Below, one piece after another: positions 17,487 through 25,237 of a stretch of DNA of 64,000 nt. The position numbers and the translations under genes are program-made. Every line of letters begins with the position of its first letter. The first letter of the stretch is position 1. The notes under the pieces are model-generated. The model saw only the letters and a program-made list of their open reading frames with translations. It had not been told where the DNA came from and made no database searches. The stretch covers positions 1,550,001-1,614,000 of the forward strand of contig OZ242021.1 of assembly GCA_965204925.1 (NCBI GenBank). The letters are read 5' to 3'. Source of the DNA: G963663315 sp965204925 (lineage in GTDB: Bacteria > Pseudomonadota > Gammaproteobacteria > Arenicellales > Poriferihabitantaceae).

Positions 17487-17957
17487 ATGCAATGGATTTT
17501 ACTGTTAATTATCGTAGCCTCCCTGTTTTACCTGTCCCGATATTTCCCTAAAACCGCGTTCAGCATTCTCGGCGTTCTGGTCATCGGCGCCGCGGTCATG
17601 GTGCTGAGCACTACGGAAATGGCCCAATTCAATCGCGGGAAAATCGCCAACGACGATATTCTGATCGAAAACCCGGTTGTGGCGCCGACTTACGCCGAGG
17701 GTTACCGTTTCAATGCGAGATTGTTCAATGCCAACCAGACCTATTCGCTGCGGGAACTGGTGGTCAGCATTACCATGCTGGATTGCGCTGGTGATAATCC
17801 GGAAAGCTGCCGCGTTATCGGTCAGGAGGATGAAAGGATCAATGTCCGCATACCTCCGCGGCAGGCGCGCGACGTTGCCAGGACATTGTCTTTCGACAAT
17901 GCCGCCGCCGCAGGCCGGTTGCAATGGAAATTCCGGGTGACCTCGACCCGCAGTTGA
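17487..17957 (+). CDS. Membrane-anchored protein of unknown function
   Basis: 156 residues, not recognised. Two hydrophobic stretches (residues ~2-18 and 25-42) make an N-terminal hairpin or anchor. A ~110-residue soluble domain follows, rich in beta-type pattern (YRFNARLFNANQTYSLRELVVSI) with two cysteines (DCAGDNPESC) that could form a disulfide if periplasmic. The pattern, with text like RVIGQEDERINVRIPPRQARD, suggests an exported beta-sandwich domain, but no function can be assigned. It stands alone between the repeat region and nadD. Confidence 0.7.
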   Translation: MQWILLLIIVASLFYLSRYFPKTAFSILGVLVIGAAVMVLSTTEMAQFNRGKIANDDILIENPVVAPTYAEGYRFNARLFNANQTYSLRELVVSITMLDCAGDNPESCRVIGQEDERINVRIPPRQARDVARTLSFDNAAAAGRLQWKFRVTSTRS

Positions 17958-18054
17958 GTATTCCCCGGGTCATGTTGTTTGCTGTCGCTTTCACCCGAAA
18001 ACATAAAGAGCGAAAAAATCGTTTTCGGTCGCTTCGCTCCCTCCGTGCAAGACC

Positions 18055-18101
18055 AAAAGGGGACATCTCTACTTTGCAGAAAAGGGGACATTTCTACTTT
18101 G
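18055..18101. repeat. Two 22-bp direct repeats, 25-bp period
   Basis: AAAAGGGGACATCTCTACTT (continuing TG, 18055-18076) recurs at 18080-18101 with one difference (ATTTCT for ATCTCT). The gap is 3 bp. It lies about 60 bp upstream of nadD. Similar GGGGACATTTCTACTTTG strings are, from memory, associated with transposon ends in proteobacteria, but no transposase is present here. Confidence 0.6.
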
Positions 18102-18161
18102 GTTTGACAATGGAACGAGTGTGGATGAAATCAGCTTGCGGTAGTGCTATATTGGGGGTTC

Positions 18162-18806
18162 ATGAACGATCTTCTGCACGGCATTTTTGGAGGCACCTTT
18201 GACCCTGTTCACAACGGCCATCTGAAAGCTATCGCTGCCGTCTCGAAGCAGTGCCAGTTTGAATGCGTCCACATCATTCCGTCAGCCAGCCCTCCGCATC
18301 GCAGTCAGCCGCATGCCAGCGCTCGGCAACGACTGGAGATGGTGGCGTTGGCTATAGCGGGTCTTGACCGATACAACCTGGATGACCGGGAATTGAAACG
18401 CGATTCACCTTCCTGGACCTGTGACACCGTAAGATCATTGCAGGCGGATTATCCGGACAGGAAGTTCTGTCTGGTCGCTGGAGTGGACGTGTTGCGCGAC
18501 CTTGCGGACTGGTATCTGGTTGATGAACTGGTCAAGCGGGTCCATTTTGTAGTCATGCAGCGCCCCGGATGGTCTTTCCCTGACCCCCTGCCCGACTGGT
18601 GGCGGCGCGGTTGGACGGCCCGGCTTGATGACCTGAGAAAGTATCGCGCCGGCAAATTTTATGAGGTGAACCCGGAGCCTGTCGCCGTTTCAGCCACAGA
18701 AATCCGTGCCGCGGTCAGCCAGGGAATGGATGTCAGCGACAGGCTGCCAACCGCTGTGTGGGATTACATTTGCGCCCATAATCTGTATAGCAGCCCGGCA
18801 AACTGA
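18162..18806 (+). CDS. nadD: Nicotinate-nucleotide adenylyltransferase
   Basis: 214 residues. It adenylates nicotinate mononucleotide to deamido-NAD in NAD biosynthesis. The nucleotidyltransferase motif FGGTFDPVHNGHLK is at the N-terminus and the ISSTxIR-type motif appears as VSATEIR near residue 180. ATG 18162 follows a G-rich ribosome-binding sequence (TGGGGGT); an in-frame ATG six codons upstream is poorer. Next comes rsfS, 11 bp on, the usual gammaproteobacterial pairing. Confidence 0.95.
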   Translation: MNDLLHGIFGGTFDPVHNGHLKAIAAVSKQCQFECVHIIPSASPPHRSQPHASARQRLEMVALAIAGLDRYNLDDRELKRDSPSWTCDTVRSLQADYPDRKFCLVAGVDVLRDLADWYLVDELVKRVHFVVMQRPGWSFPDPLPDWWRRGWTARLDDLRKYRAGKFYEVNPEPVAVSATEIRAAVSQGMDVSDRLPTAVWDYICAHNLYSSPAN

Positions 18807-18817
18807 ACGGAGGCTTT

Positions 18818-19222
18818 GTGAATGAACCGGTAAAAACAGATCGACCCGTGTCTGGCGCAATGTGCGAGCGGGTCGTGGCCGCGCTTGAAGACGCCAAAGG
18901 CGTGGATATCAGGGCGCTTGACGTACGTAAACTCACTGGCATTACCGACTATATGGTGGTGGTTACCGGCACTTCGGGCCGTCACATACAAACCCTTGCG
19001 GAGCGGGTTCTTGAGTTCATGCGTGAATCCGGCTATAAGCCGATCGGTATCGAAGGAGAAGAGTCGCGAGAATGGATATTGGTGGATTTCGCTGATGTGG
19101 TGGTTCATATCATGCAGAATGCCGCTCGCCGGTATTATGACCTTGAAAGTTTATGGAACGAGGCTTTTCAAAAACCCGTTGAACCGGTCGAAGCGGGTTC
19201 ACGGGGGAAACAGTCGGTATAA
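18818..19222 (+). CDS. rsfS: Ribosomal silencing factor RsfS
   Basis: A 134-residue DUF143/Iojap protein that binds uL14 on the large subunit and blocks subunit joining in starvation. Conserved text: DVRKLTGITDYMVVVTGTSGRHIQ and WILVDFADVVVHIM. The start is GTG 18818 with a strong GGAGG five bases upstream; no ATG fits. The C-terminal tail after WNEAF is species-specific. In many genomes rlmH follows; here an OsmC-family gene follows instead. Confidence 0.95.
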   Translation: MNEPVKTDRPVSGAMCERVVAALEDAKGVDIRALDVRKLTGITDYMVVVTGTSGRHIQTLAERVLEFMRESGYKPIGIEGEESREWILVDFADVVVHIMQNAARRYYDLESLWNEAFQKPVEPVEAGSRGKQSV

Positions 19223-19256
19223 TGGGCGTTTTCCGGTTGAACACGGGGAACATGAA

Positions 19257-19769
19257 ATGAGGAAATTCAAGTCCGTTTTTGAACACAAACAGAAAATTCT
19301 GCGCAACCGCCCGGACAAGTGCGGCGTCGAGGTACATGCGCAAAGTCGTCTTGTCGAAGATTTTCGCAGCCATGTCAAGACCCGCGGATTCGAGGTCATT
19401 GTGGATCAGCCGGAAAACATGGGAAGCTCGAATCAGGCTCCCCGCCCCGGCGAATATGTTCTGGCAGCCCTGGCAGCCTGCCACGAAGTGACTTGGCGGC
19501 TTTATGCGGATGCGCTGGATATAGACTTGCAGGATATTGCGGTCAGTGTGACCGGAAAGTCCGATGCGAGAGGCTTTTTCGATCTTGGCGACGATATTCC
19601 GGCAGGATTCAGCGAAGTGGTCGGTACCATTGATGTTGTCAGTGATGCCAGCGACGAAGACCTCGAAAGGTTGCGGCTGGCAGTCAACCGTCATTGTCCG
19701 GTGCTGGATGATCTGAAAAGACCGGTGAAGGTTGATCTTGAAGTGCAGCGAAAGATGCCGGACATGTAA
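19257..19769 (+). CDS. OsmC-family protein
   Basis: A 170-residue OsmC/Ohr-superfamily protein. The typical core is NQAPRPGEYVLAALAACHEVTWRLYA, which carries one of the two family cysteines (AACHEV), and a second cysteine appears late in NRHCPVLDDLKRPV. Members reduce organic peroxides through a cysteine pair; the exact subgroup is not clear. ATG 19257 is preceded by GGGGA; another ATG five bases earlier reads straight into a stop. It ends against a terminator shared with the convergent ABC operon. Confidence 0.82.
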   Translation: MRKFKSVFEHKQKILRNRPDKCGVEVHAQSRLVEDFRSHVKTRGFEVIVDQPENMGSSNQAPRPGEYVLAALAACHEVTWRLYADALDIDLQDIAVSVTGKSDARGFFDLGDDIPAGFSEVVGTIDVVSDASDEDLERLRLAVNRHCPVLDDLKRPVKVDLEVQRKMPDM

Positions 19770-19802
19770 AAAAATACCCCGACCGGATCAGGCCGGCCGG
19801 GG
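19768..19802 (-). terminator. Rho-independent terminator of the ABC transporter operon
   Basis: Arms 19777-19786 (CCCCGACCGG) and 19793-19802 (CCGGCCGGGG) form a 10-bp stem with one mismatch and a 6-nt loop. Read on the minus strand it is followed by a run of seven T residues ending at 19768. On the plus strand no T run follows, so it mainly serves the leftward ABC operon. Confidence 0.75.
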
Positions 19803-19842
19803 TCGGAGAGGTAACGATTGGAAGATCGTTTGTTGTGAAAAA

Positions 19843-20937
19843 TCAATTATACGGACGGGTCGAACGAGGTTGTCCGGTTATCTGTCCGATTGGCGCCGTC
19901 AATCCCATTTCTTGCAGGGCGGTACTGATCGGCATGTCGTTATAGGCATTTTCCGGTGCGTCGGGTGATTTCAGCACTTTCAGTTCATGCAGGAAGGCAT
20001 AGCCGTTGTTCATCAGGGTGAGGACGTCATCATCGAAAATCATTTTGGCTTCATAGGTTACCGGATCACCACCGATAGCCGCCGGGTTTTCTTCATAAAT
20101 CGCTGACCAGATGGTGGCCTTGGGATAGCCTGTCAGTTCCTCATACAGGATATCGACTGTTTCGGCGGGGTTGTCGATGATGAATTGCATGGCTTCAATT
20201 TCCGCTTTCATCCAGCCAATTGCCGCTTCCGGATGATTTTCAATGAAGTCCTGACGCATCAGGGTAAAGTCGGCATCGGTTTCACCCCATGGGGCGCCGG
20301 TTGCGACATATTTGGCATGGCCCGCTTCTACAACCCGGCGCGCATGGGGTTCCCACATGGCAGCTCCTCCTTTCATCTTGCCGGCCTCAAAGTTGCTGGT
20401 GATGACTTCGATGGTCATGCTCAACCGTTCCGAAGGTTCGAACGCCCCCTTGCTGATAATCGAGTCAACGAAGCGGTTGGCGCAAGTGCCGCGGTGTACG
20501 GCAAAGGGTTTGCCGGTCAACCAGGCGCCGGCTTCCTCGACACTGGCAAAATCCGGTGCATCCGCCGGCACCACGATCTTGTTGCAGTTCTGACCGTTGC
20601 TGAACATCGGCGTAGAGACCAGTCGAATATCGGCAATCTCCCGTTTGGTTGTGGCTACCAGTGAAGGCATATCGCCCATGGTGCCGATTTGCATCTTGTC
20701 GGCCAGCAACGCGTTTACCATCGGCGGGCCGGTGAGATGGGCTTCAAACCTCACCGTGCTGCCCTCGGGCAGGTATTTTTCGTGCAGCGCCTTGTGCTTG
20801 ATGATGACGCCGTTCCATCCACCGGTCCAGTACGGATGGTAACCGTAGGTAATATCCACCGGCCCGGCTGCATACAGCGGCCCTGTGAACAGAAGCGCCA
20901 AACCGGCAAACAACATTTTCAAATCAGGTTTTTTCAT
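19843..20937 (-). CDS. ABC transporter substrate-binding protein (TauA/SsuA/NrtA type)
   Basis: 364 residues with a clear signal peptide (MKKPDLKMLFAGLALLFTGP, cleavage near LYA-A). The mature part has features of the nitrate/sulfonate/taurine periplasmic-binding family: ALLADKMQIGTMGDMPSLVA, GKPFAVHRGTCANRFVD and a WEPHA segment. It is the last gene of a minus-strand operon with two permeases and two ATPases, 73 bp after the preceding ATPase gene and before a terminator. Substrate unknown; sulfonates, nitrate/cyanate or pyrimidine-like compounds are all possible for this family. Confidence 0.85.
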   Translation of the reverse strand: MKKPDLKMLFAGLALLFTGPLYAAGPVDITYGYHPYWTGGWNGVIIKHKALHEKYLPEGSTVRFEAHLTGPPMVNALLADKMQIGTMGDMPSLVATTKREIADIRLVSTPMFSNGQNCNKIVVPADAPDFASVEEAGAWLTGKPFAVHRGTCANRFVDSIISKGAFEPSERLSMTIEVITSNFEAGKMKGGAAMWEPHARRVVEAGHAKYVATGAPWGETDADFTLMRQDFIENHPEAAIGWMKAEIEAMQFIIDNPAETVDILYEELTGYPKATIWSAIYEENPAAIGGDPVTYEAKMIFDDDVLTLMNNGYAFLHELKVLKSPDAPENAYNDMPISTALQEMGLTAPIGQITGQPRSTRPYN

Positions 20938-21010
20938 ATTTCAAAATCTCAAGTGTGGTTTTAAAGAAAAGTATTTTCCCGACAAGTCTGCTCCGGGAAA
21001 CCATACCTGC

Positions 21011-21793
21011 TCATAGAATCTCCGCAGTCCCCGCGTACAGCCAGTTCATTGCCTCCTGCTTCAATTCCAGATACCGGCCGGTAGTCAGAACGTCAATCGT
21101 TCTGGGCCTCGGCAAGTCGATATCAATGACTTTGGTTATATTGTCCGGCGCCTCATCCATGACGTAGATGCGGTCGGCCAGGAACAGGGCTTCTTCCAGT
21201 TCGGAAGTTATGAACAGGGTGGATAGTCCGGTGTCCTCGAAAAGTTTCAGGTAATATTCCTGCAGTATTTCACGAGTCATCACGTCCAGGCCCCGGAACG
21301 GTTCATCCAGAATCATGATAGCTGGACTGTTTATCAATGCCTGGGCAATTTCCGCCCGCCGTTTCATGCCTCCGGACAGTTGGTCTGGATATTTGTCCTT
21401 GAAATCGATCAGACCAAATCGGTCCAGCAGATCGGCAGCCTTGATTTTTGCCTGCTTTTTGGGGATCTCGTTGCGCACCAGTGGACCGAATATAACATTA
21501 TCCGTTACCGTCATCCAGGGCCAGAGGGCTGTTTCCTGGAACACCATGATGCGGCCCGAATCGGGGGCGATGATCGGTTTTCCATCCATTTCCATCGTTC
21601 CGCAATCCGCTTTCAGGTAACCTGCGAGCAGATAAGCCAGCGTTGATTTTCCGCATCCCGAGGCGCCCATGATCACATTGAGCATGCCCGGCGCGAATTC
21701 AACCGAGCAATTTTGTATTACATTGACCGGTTTGCCGGACTGGTTCAGGAAGCTCTTGCCAATATCCCGAATACGGATGTGGCCTTTGGTCAT
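21011..21793 (-). CDS. ABC transporter ATP-binding protein 1 (TauB/SsuB/NrtD type)
   Basis: A 260-residue nucleotide-binding subunit. Walker A GASGCGKST, Q-loop VFQETALWPWMTV, signature LSGGMKRRAEIAQAL and Walker B IMILDEPFRGLD are intact; the H-loop position reads FITSELEEALFLADR, with Ser where His is usual. Start 21793 overlaps the permease stop (ATGA) and has AAGGAG ten bases upstream; a start seven codons earlier is less good. It energises import, probably paired with the permease encoded just upstream. Confidence 0.9.
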   Translation of the reverse strand: MTKGHIRIRDIGKSFLNQSGKPVNVIQNCSVEFAPGMLNVIMGASGCGKSTLAYLLAGYLKADCGTMEMDGKPIIAPDSGRIMVFQETALWPWMTVTDNVIFGPLVRNEIPKKQAKIKAADLLDRFGLIDFKDKYPDQLSGGMKRRAEIAQALINSPAIMILDEPFRGLDVMTREILQEYYLKLFEDTGLSTLFITSELEEALFLADRIYVMDEAPDNITKVIDIDLPRPRTIDVLTTGRYLELKQEAMNWLYAGTAEIL

Positions 21794-22596
21794 GTTTGAC
21801 GGCTCTCCTTCCACGGCATCATTTTCTTCTCGATCCAGTCCACGGTAATGGTGGACAGGTATCCGGCCAGACCGATGCTGATCATGCCGATCAGGACCAC
21901 CTCGGGGGTCGAACTGACGTAGCCTTCCCAGGTCATTCTGCCCAGTCCACTGTCGCTCGCGATCATTTCCGCCGCAATCACGACATTCCAGGTAATCGCG
22001 ATTCCCAGTGTCATACCGACAGCGATCGAGGGAATGACCGATGGCAGCATGATACGGCGGAACACATCCATTTTCGATGCGCCAAGAGAGCGCGCCAGCC
22101 AGATATGTTCGTTCTGGATTCTGCCCACTCCGTCATATACATTGATCACGATGACAAAGAAGGCGCCGATGAAGGTGATGAATACAATGCTGGATTCGTT
22201 GGTTGGCCAGAACAGGATCGAGATCGGAACCCAGGCCAACGGCGGGATTGGGCGCAGTAATTCAAATACCGGAAAGAACAGGTCTCTGAACTTTTCACTG
22301 GCGCCGAATACCAGGCCCAAAGGAATCCCCAGTATCTGTGCGATTAAAAATCCGATGACCACACGCTGGAAGCTGATCAGCCAGGAATGCCAGTATCCGG
22401 AGTCTGTCAGATACTCGGCCAGAAACGCGCCCAGCGTCTCCATCGGCGTCGGCAACTCCGCAAAGCCGGATATCCCGGTGATGACCAGCAGGTGCCAGAG
22501 AACGAAAAAGGAAACGACCGAAACCGCTCCGCGCCACCTGAACTGCGGCCATCGGTTGAATTTGGCCCGGCTTGACCGGATGTCCCGGATATTCAT
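21790..22596 (-). CDS. ABC transporter permease 1 (SsuC/TauC type)
   Basis: 268 residues with about six membrane segments. The EAA-type coupling loop is visible as EHIWLARSLGASKMDVFRRI, and the family motif LRPIPPLAWVPISILFWP precedes it. It overlaps the ATPase genes on both sides (ATGA at 22593-22596 and at 21790-21793), showing tight translational coupling in the operon. Confidence 0.9.
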   Translation of the reverse strand: MNIRDIRSSRAKFNRWPQFRWRGAVSVVSFFVLWHLLVITGISGFAELPTPMETLGAFLAEYLTDSGYWHSWLISFQRVVIGFLIAQILGIPLGLVFGASEKFRDLFFPVFELLRPIPPLAWVPISILFWPTNESSIVFITFIGAFFVIVINVYDGVGRIQNEHIWLARSLGASKMDVFRRIMLPSVIPSIAVGMTLGIAITWNVVIAAEMIASDSGLGRMTWEGYVSSTPEVVLIGMISIGLAGYLSTITVDWIEKKMMPWKESRQT

Positions 22597-23456
22597 GCCA
22601 ACTCTCTCTCCCCCCGTTCGAAAGCTTTTTTGGCTTCCTCGTGCACTGCCGTCACCGCCTGTTGCTTCAATTCAGTAAAGCGCTGACTGGTTAACAGGCT
22701 TCGTGTCCGTGGCCGCGGCAGGTCTATATTCAGCCTGAGTTTGATTGTGCCGGGTCGTGTGGTCATTACTACAACGGTATCAGCCAGGAAAATGGCCTCA
22801 TCAAGATCGTGCGTGATAAAGAAAACGGTTTTTTGGAATCGGTCATAGATGTTCAACAGGTGTTCGTGCATCGCGGTTTTGGAAACCGTGTCCATGGCGC
22901 GGAACGGCTCATCCAGCAATAATATTCTGGGGTTGTTGATCAGGGCGCGAAGTATTTCAATCCTGCGTTGCATTCCTGATGACAGCTGCGTCGGATAAGA
23001 GTCCGAGATTCGATCCAGGTTGCCGATTCTGGACAGCAGTTCCATGGCTTCTGCACGGGCTTCGTCCGGTGGGCTCCTTTTCTGCACGACCAGTCCGTAG
23101 GCGACATTTTCCAGTACGGTTTTCCAGGGGAACAGGGCGCCATTTTGAAATACTACGACACGGTCCGGTCCGGGAACAGGCGGGTTGCCAACCGTTGATA
23201 ATGGTTCTCCGTCCATCATGACCTGCCCCGAGGTCAAATTGTCAAATCCGGCAAGAATATTCAGTAACGTGCTCTTGCCGCAGCCTGAGGGTCCGACTAC
23301 GGCAATAAAGTCGCCGGCCGGAATCTCCAGGGAACATTCCTCCAGCGCAACGACATGTATGCCTGACGGGTCATATATTTTTCCCGCCCGTTCGACTGAG
23401 AGATGGCCTGGTTTCCGGCCATCCTTTTCGATCTTCAAGTCTCTGTTTGCAGGCAT
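22593..23456 (-). CDS. ABC transporter ATP-binding protein 2 (TauB/SsuB/NrtD type)
   Basis: A 287-residue second ATPase in the operon. Walker A GPSGCGKST, signature LSSGMQRRIEILRAL (the usual LSGGM is LSSGM here), Walker B ILLLDEPFRAMD and the canonical H-loop FITHDLDEAIFLAD are present. It resembles ATPase 1 but is clearly a divergent paralogue, with an N-terminal extension of about 18 residues. It ends in an ATGA overlap with permease 1 and starts 12 bp after permease 2. Confidence 0.9.
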   Translation of the reverse strand: MPANRDLKIEKDGRKPGHLSVERAGKIYDPSGIHVVALEECSLEIPAGDFIAVVGPSGCGKSTLLNILAGFDNLTSGQVMMDGEPLSTVGNPPVPGPDRVVVFQNGALFPWKTVLENVAYGLVVQKRSPPDEARAEAMELLSRIGNLDRISDSYPTQLSSGMQRRIEILRALINNPRILLLDEPFRAMDTVSKTAMHEHLLNIYDRFQKTVFFITHDLDEAIFLADTVVVMTTRPGTIKLRLNIDLPRPRTRSLLTSQRFTELKQQAVTAVHEEAKKAFERGERELA

Positions 23457-23468
23457 TTCGATATATGT

Positions 23469-24278
23469 TTAACCCGCGTTCAAACCCAGGGATTGCGCTC
23501 TCCAGCGCATCAGGCGGTTGCCGATTATGCGGATGATCGCACTGCTGGCATAACCGACGATACCCAGTGTCACCATCATGATGACAATGGTCGGATACTG
23601 TACCAGATTATAGGACTCCAGGATCATGAACCCCAGTCCATACTGCGCGGCAATCATTTCTCCGGCTACCAGGGAAAACCATGCGGCTCCCATGGCAATC
23701 TGCAGCCCCGTGAAAATCGACGGCAAGGCGCCGGGAATAATTACATCCCGCAAAATATCCCCGGGTTGGGCGCCGAGGCACTGCGCGGCGCGGAAATAAT
23801 CATTGTCAATCGACCTGACTCCAAGCAGGGTGTTCATGGTGGTCGCGAAAAACGCGACCAGAAAAGTAACGAAAATAACGGCAGGCTCATTAGCCGGAAA
23901 GATCAGAATAGCGATTGGCACCCATGCAAGGGGAGGGATCGGCCTTAAAAGACCGAGCAGCGCCGAAGCGTACTCATTGACCTTGACTCGCCACCCCATC
24001 AAAATGCCGAGTGGAACCCCCAACAGGACGGCCAGCAAAAAGGAAGTCGTTGCACGGTAGGCGCTGTACCAGATATGCAGGTAATAGTCCCGGGTAAACA
24101 GTGACAGGCCGTAGTCTGGGTCGCGGCTCAACCACTCGAAGATAACGGTTACCGGGTCCGGAAGCCGCTGAAAGGAGGCGATCGGCAACCATTTGACACA
24201 GGCATACCAGGCGATCAGTGCGATAGCATAGCCAGCCCACAAATAGCGAAGTTTATGATTGCCAAACAGATTACCCAT
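23469..24278 (-). CDS. ABC transporter permease 2 (SsuC/TauC type)
   Basis: A 269-residue permease with the same LRPIPPLAWVPIAILIFP motif and coupling loop (FRAAQCLGAQPGDILRDVIIPG) as permease 1, but clearly divergent from it. ATG 24278 is chosen because the frame upstream (to 24359) is not hydrophobic and not family-like. It is the first gene of the five-gene operon. With ATPase 2 it forms one permease-ATPase pair; permease 1 and ATPase 1 form the other; only one binding protein serves both. Confidence 0.9.
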   Translation of the reverse strand: MGNLFGNHKLRYLWAGYAIALIAWYACVKWLPIASFQRLPDPVTVIFEWLSRDPDYGLSLFTRDYYLHIWYSAYRATTSFLLAVLLGVPLGILMGWRVKVNEYASALLGLLRPIPPLAWVPIAILIFPANEPAVIFVTFLVAFFATTMNTLLGVRSIDNDYFRAAQCLGAQPGDILRDVIIPGALPSIFTGLQIAMGAAWFSLVAGEMIAAQYGLGFMILESYNLVQYPTIVIMMVTLGIVGYASSAIIRIIGNRLMRWRAQSLGLNAG

Positions 24279-24382
24279 GGAGGCCCAATCATTATTGTTA
24301 GCGGGAGTTACGAATGTACAGAAATCAAGGATAAAAAAGTGTTTCGTATGGCCCCGCAAGATGGAACCTAATCTATCTGGCA

Positions 24383-24408
24383 GCCAGGGTCAAGTTGCCA
24401 GGGTCAAG
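24383..24408. repeat. Short direct repeat GCCAGGGTCAAG in the divergent intergenic region
   Basis: GCCAGGGTCAAG occurs at 24383-24394 and again at 24397-24408. The 24279-24507 gap between the ABC operon and the divergent secreted-protein gene is otherwise AT-richer and has no clear gene. It could be a regulator site or a scar of a mobile element. Confidence 0.4.
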
Positions 24409-24507
24409 GATATATACTGTTCGACCCCGAACCCCGGGTTTACGATGTGCGGGTCTCAAGATTATAATAATCCCGTCGACCATTTTATTTTATTCCGATC
24501 AATCATT

Positions 24508-24864
24508 TTGAAACTGTTCCGAACCACTGCATTCGTCATACTGGCTGTCGCCTGCTTCAATGCGGCCGCCATTTCCGAACACATCGAGATACTGTACCGG
24601 TGGCAGTGGCCGGAGTATGCGAGCGGGGGCAATGTCGTTGCGCTCCCGCAGATTCATAAAACCCTGTCCCTGTACGAGGAGGACAGGGAAACCCGGATCG
24701 AAATCCGTTACCCCGGTGGGGATGCCGGGCGCCTCTGGGCTGAATCTGTCGCCGGCTGGCTGATCTCTTACGGGGTGCCCGGCAAGTATCTGGAACTGTT
24801 TCCCGGATCCGGTGGCGGCGACCGACTGGCGATCGTCTTTATCGACCGGCGCCGGCAAGGCTGA
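24508..24864 (+). CDS. Small secreted protein of unknown function
   Basis: About 118 residues if the TTG at 24508 is the start, which puts a good signal peptide at the very N-terminus (KLFRTTAFVILAVACFNAAA). An ATG at 24445 in the same frame is an alternative but would bury the signal peptide. The mature part begins EHIEILYRWQWPEYASGG and ends in GSGGGDRLAIVFIDRR. The pattern suggests a small periplasmic domain; no family recognised. A cytochrome c gene follows 37 bp later on the same strand, so the two may be co-expressed. Confidence 0.5.
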   Translation: MKLFRTTAFVILAVACFNAAAISEHIEILYRWQWPEYASGGNVVALPQIHKTLSLYEEDRETRIEIRYPGGDAGRLWAESVAGWLISYGVPGKYLELFPGSGGGDRLAIVFIDRRRQG

Positions 24865-24901
24865 CCGCTTGCAGCCGGCCTTGCCACTTTATCCGGTGAA
24901 C

Positions 24902-25219
24902 ATGTTGAGGCGCCTCCTTGCAGGTCTGTTGCCGGCGGTGTTCGTGCTGACGGTTTCTCCCTGTGTCCTGGCGGACGCCAAGGCCGAATTTGAAGCGAAA
25001 TGCAGCGCCTGCCACGGTTTCGGTATCGCCGGCGCTCCGAAACCCGGAGACACAGCCGACTGGCAGGCCAGAATTGCCAAGGGTATGGACGTGGTCTACA
25101 GTAATGCAATCAACGGTTTTACTGGCGACACCGGTATCATGCCGCCCAAAGGCGGTTTTACAGATTTGAGCGACGAGCAGGTCAAGGCCATCGTTGATTA
25201 TATCACAGGCAGCCGGTAA
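24902..25219 (+). CDS. Cytochrome c5-type class I cytochrome
   Basis: 105 residues: a signal peptide (RRLLAGLLPAVFVLTVSPCV, cleavage near LA-D), the haem-binding CSACH, and a likely axial Met in TGIMPPKGGF, followed by the C-terminal helix LSDEQVKAIVDYI. It is a periplasmic electron carrier. ATG 24902 gives a direct signal peptide; the frame is open 30 codons further up, overlapping the previous gene, without meaning. It ends 18 bp before the stop of the convergent aminopeptidase gene. Confidence 0.9.
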   Translation: MLRRLLAGLLPAVFVLTVSPCVLADAKAEFEAKCSACHGFGIAGAPKPGDTADWQARIAKGMDVVYSNAINGFTGDTGIMPPKGGFTDLSDEQVKAIVDYITGSR

Positions 25220-25237
25220 AAGCCGGTAAACGGGGGA

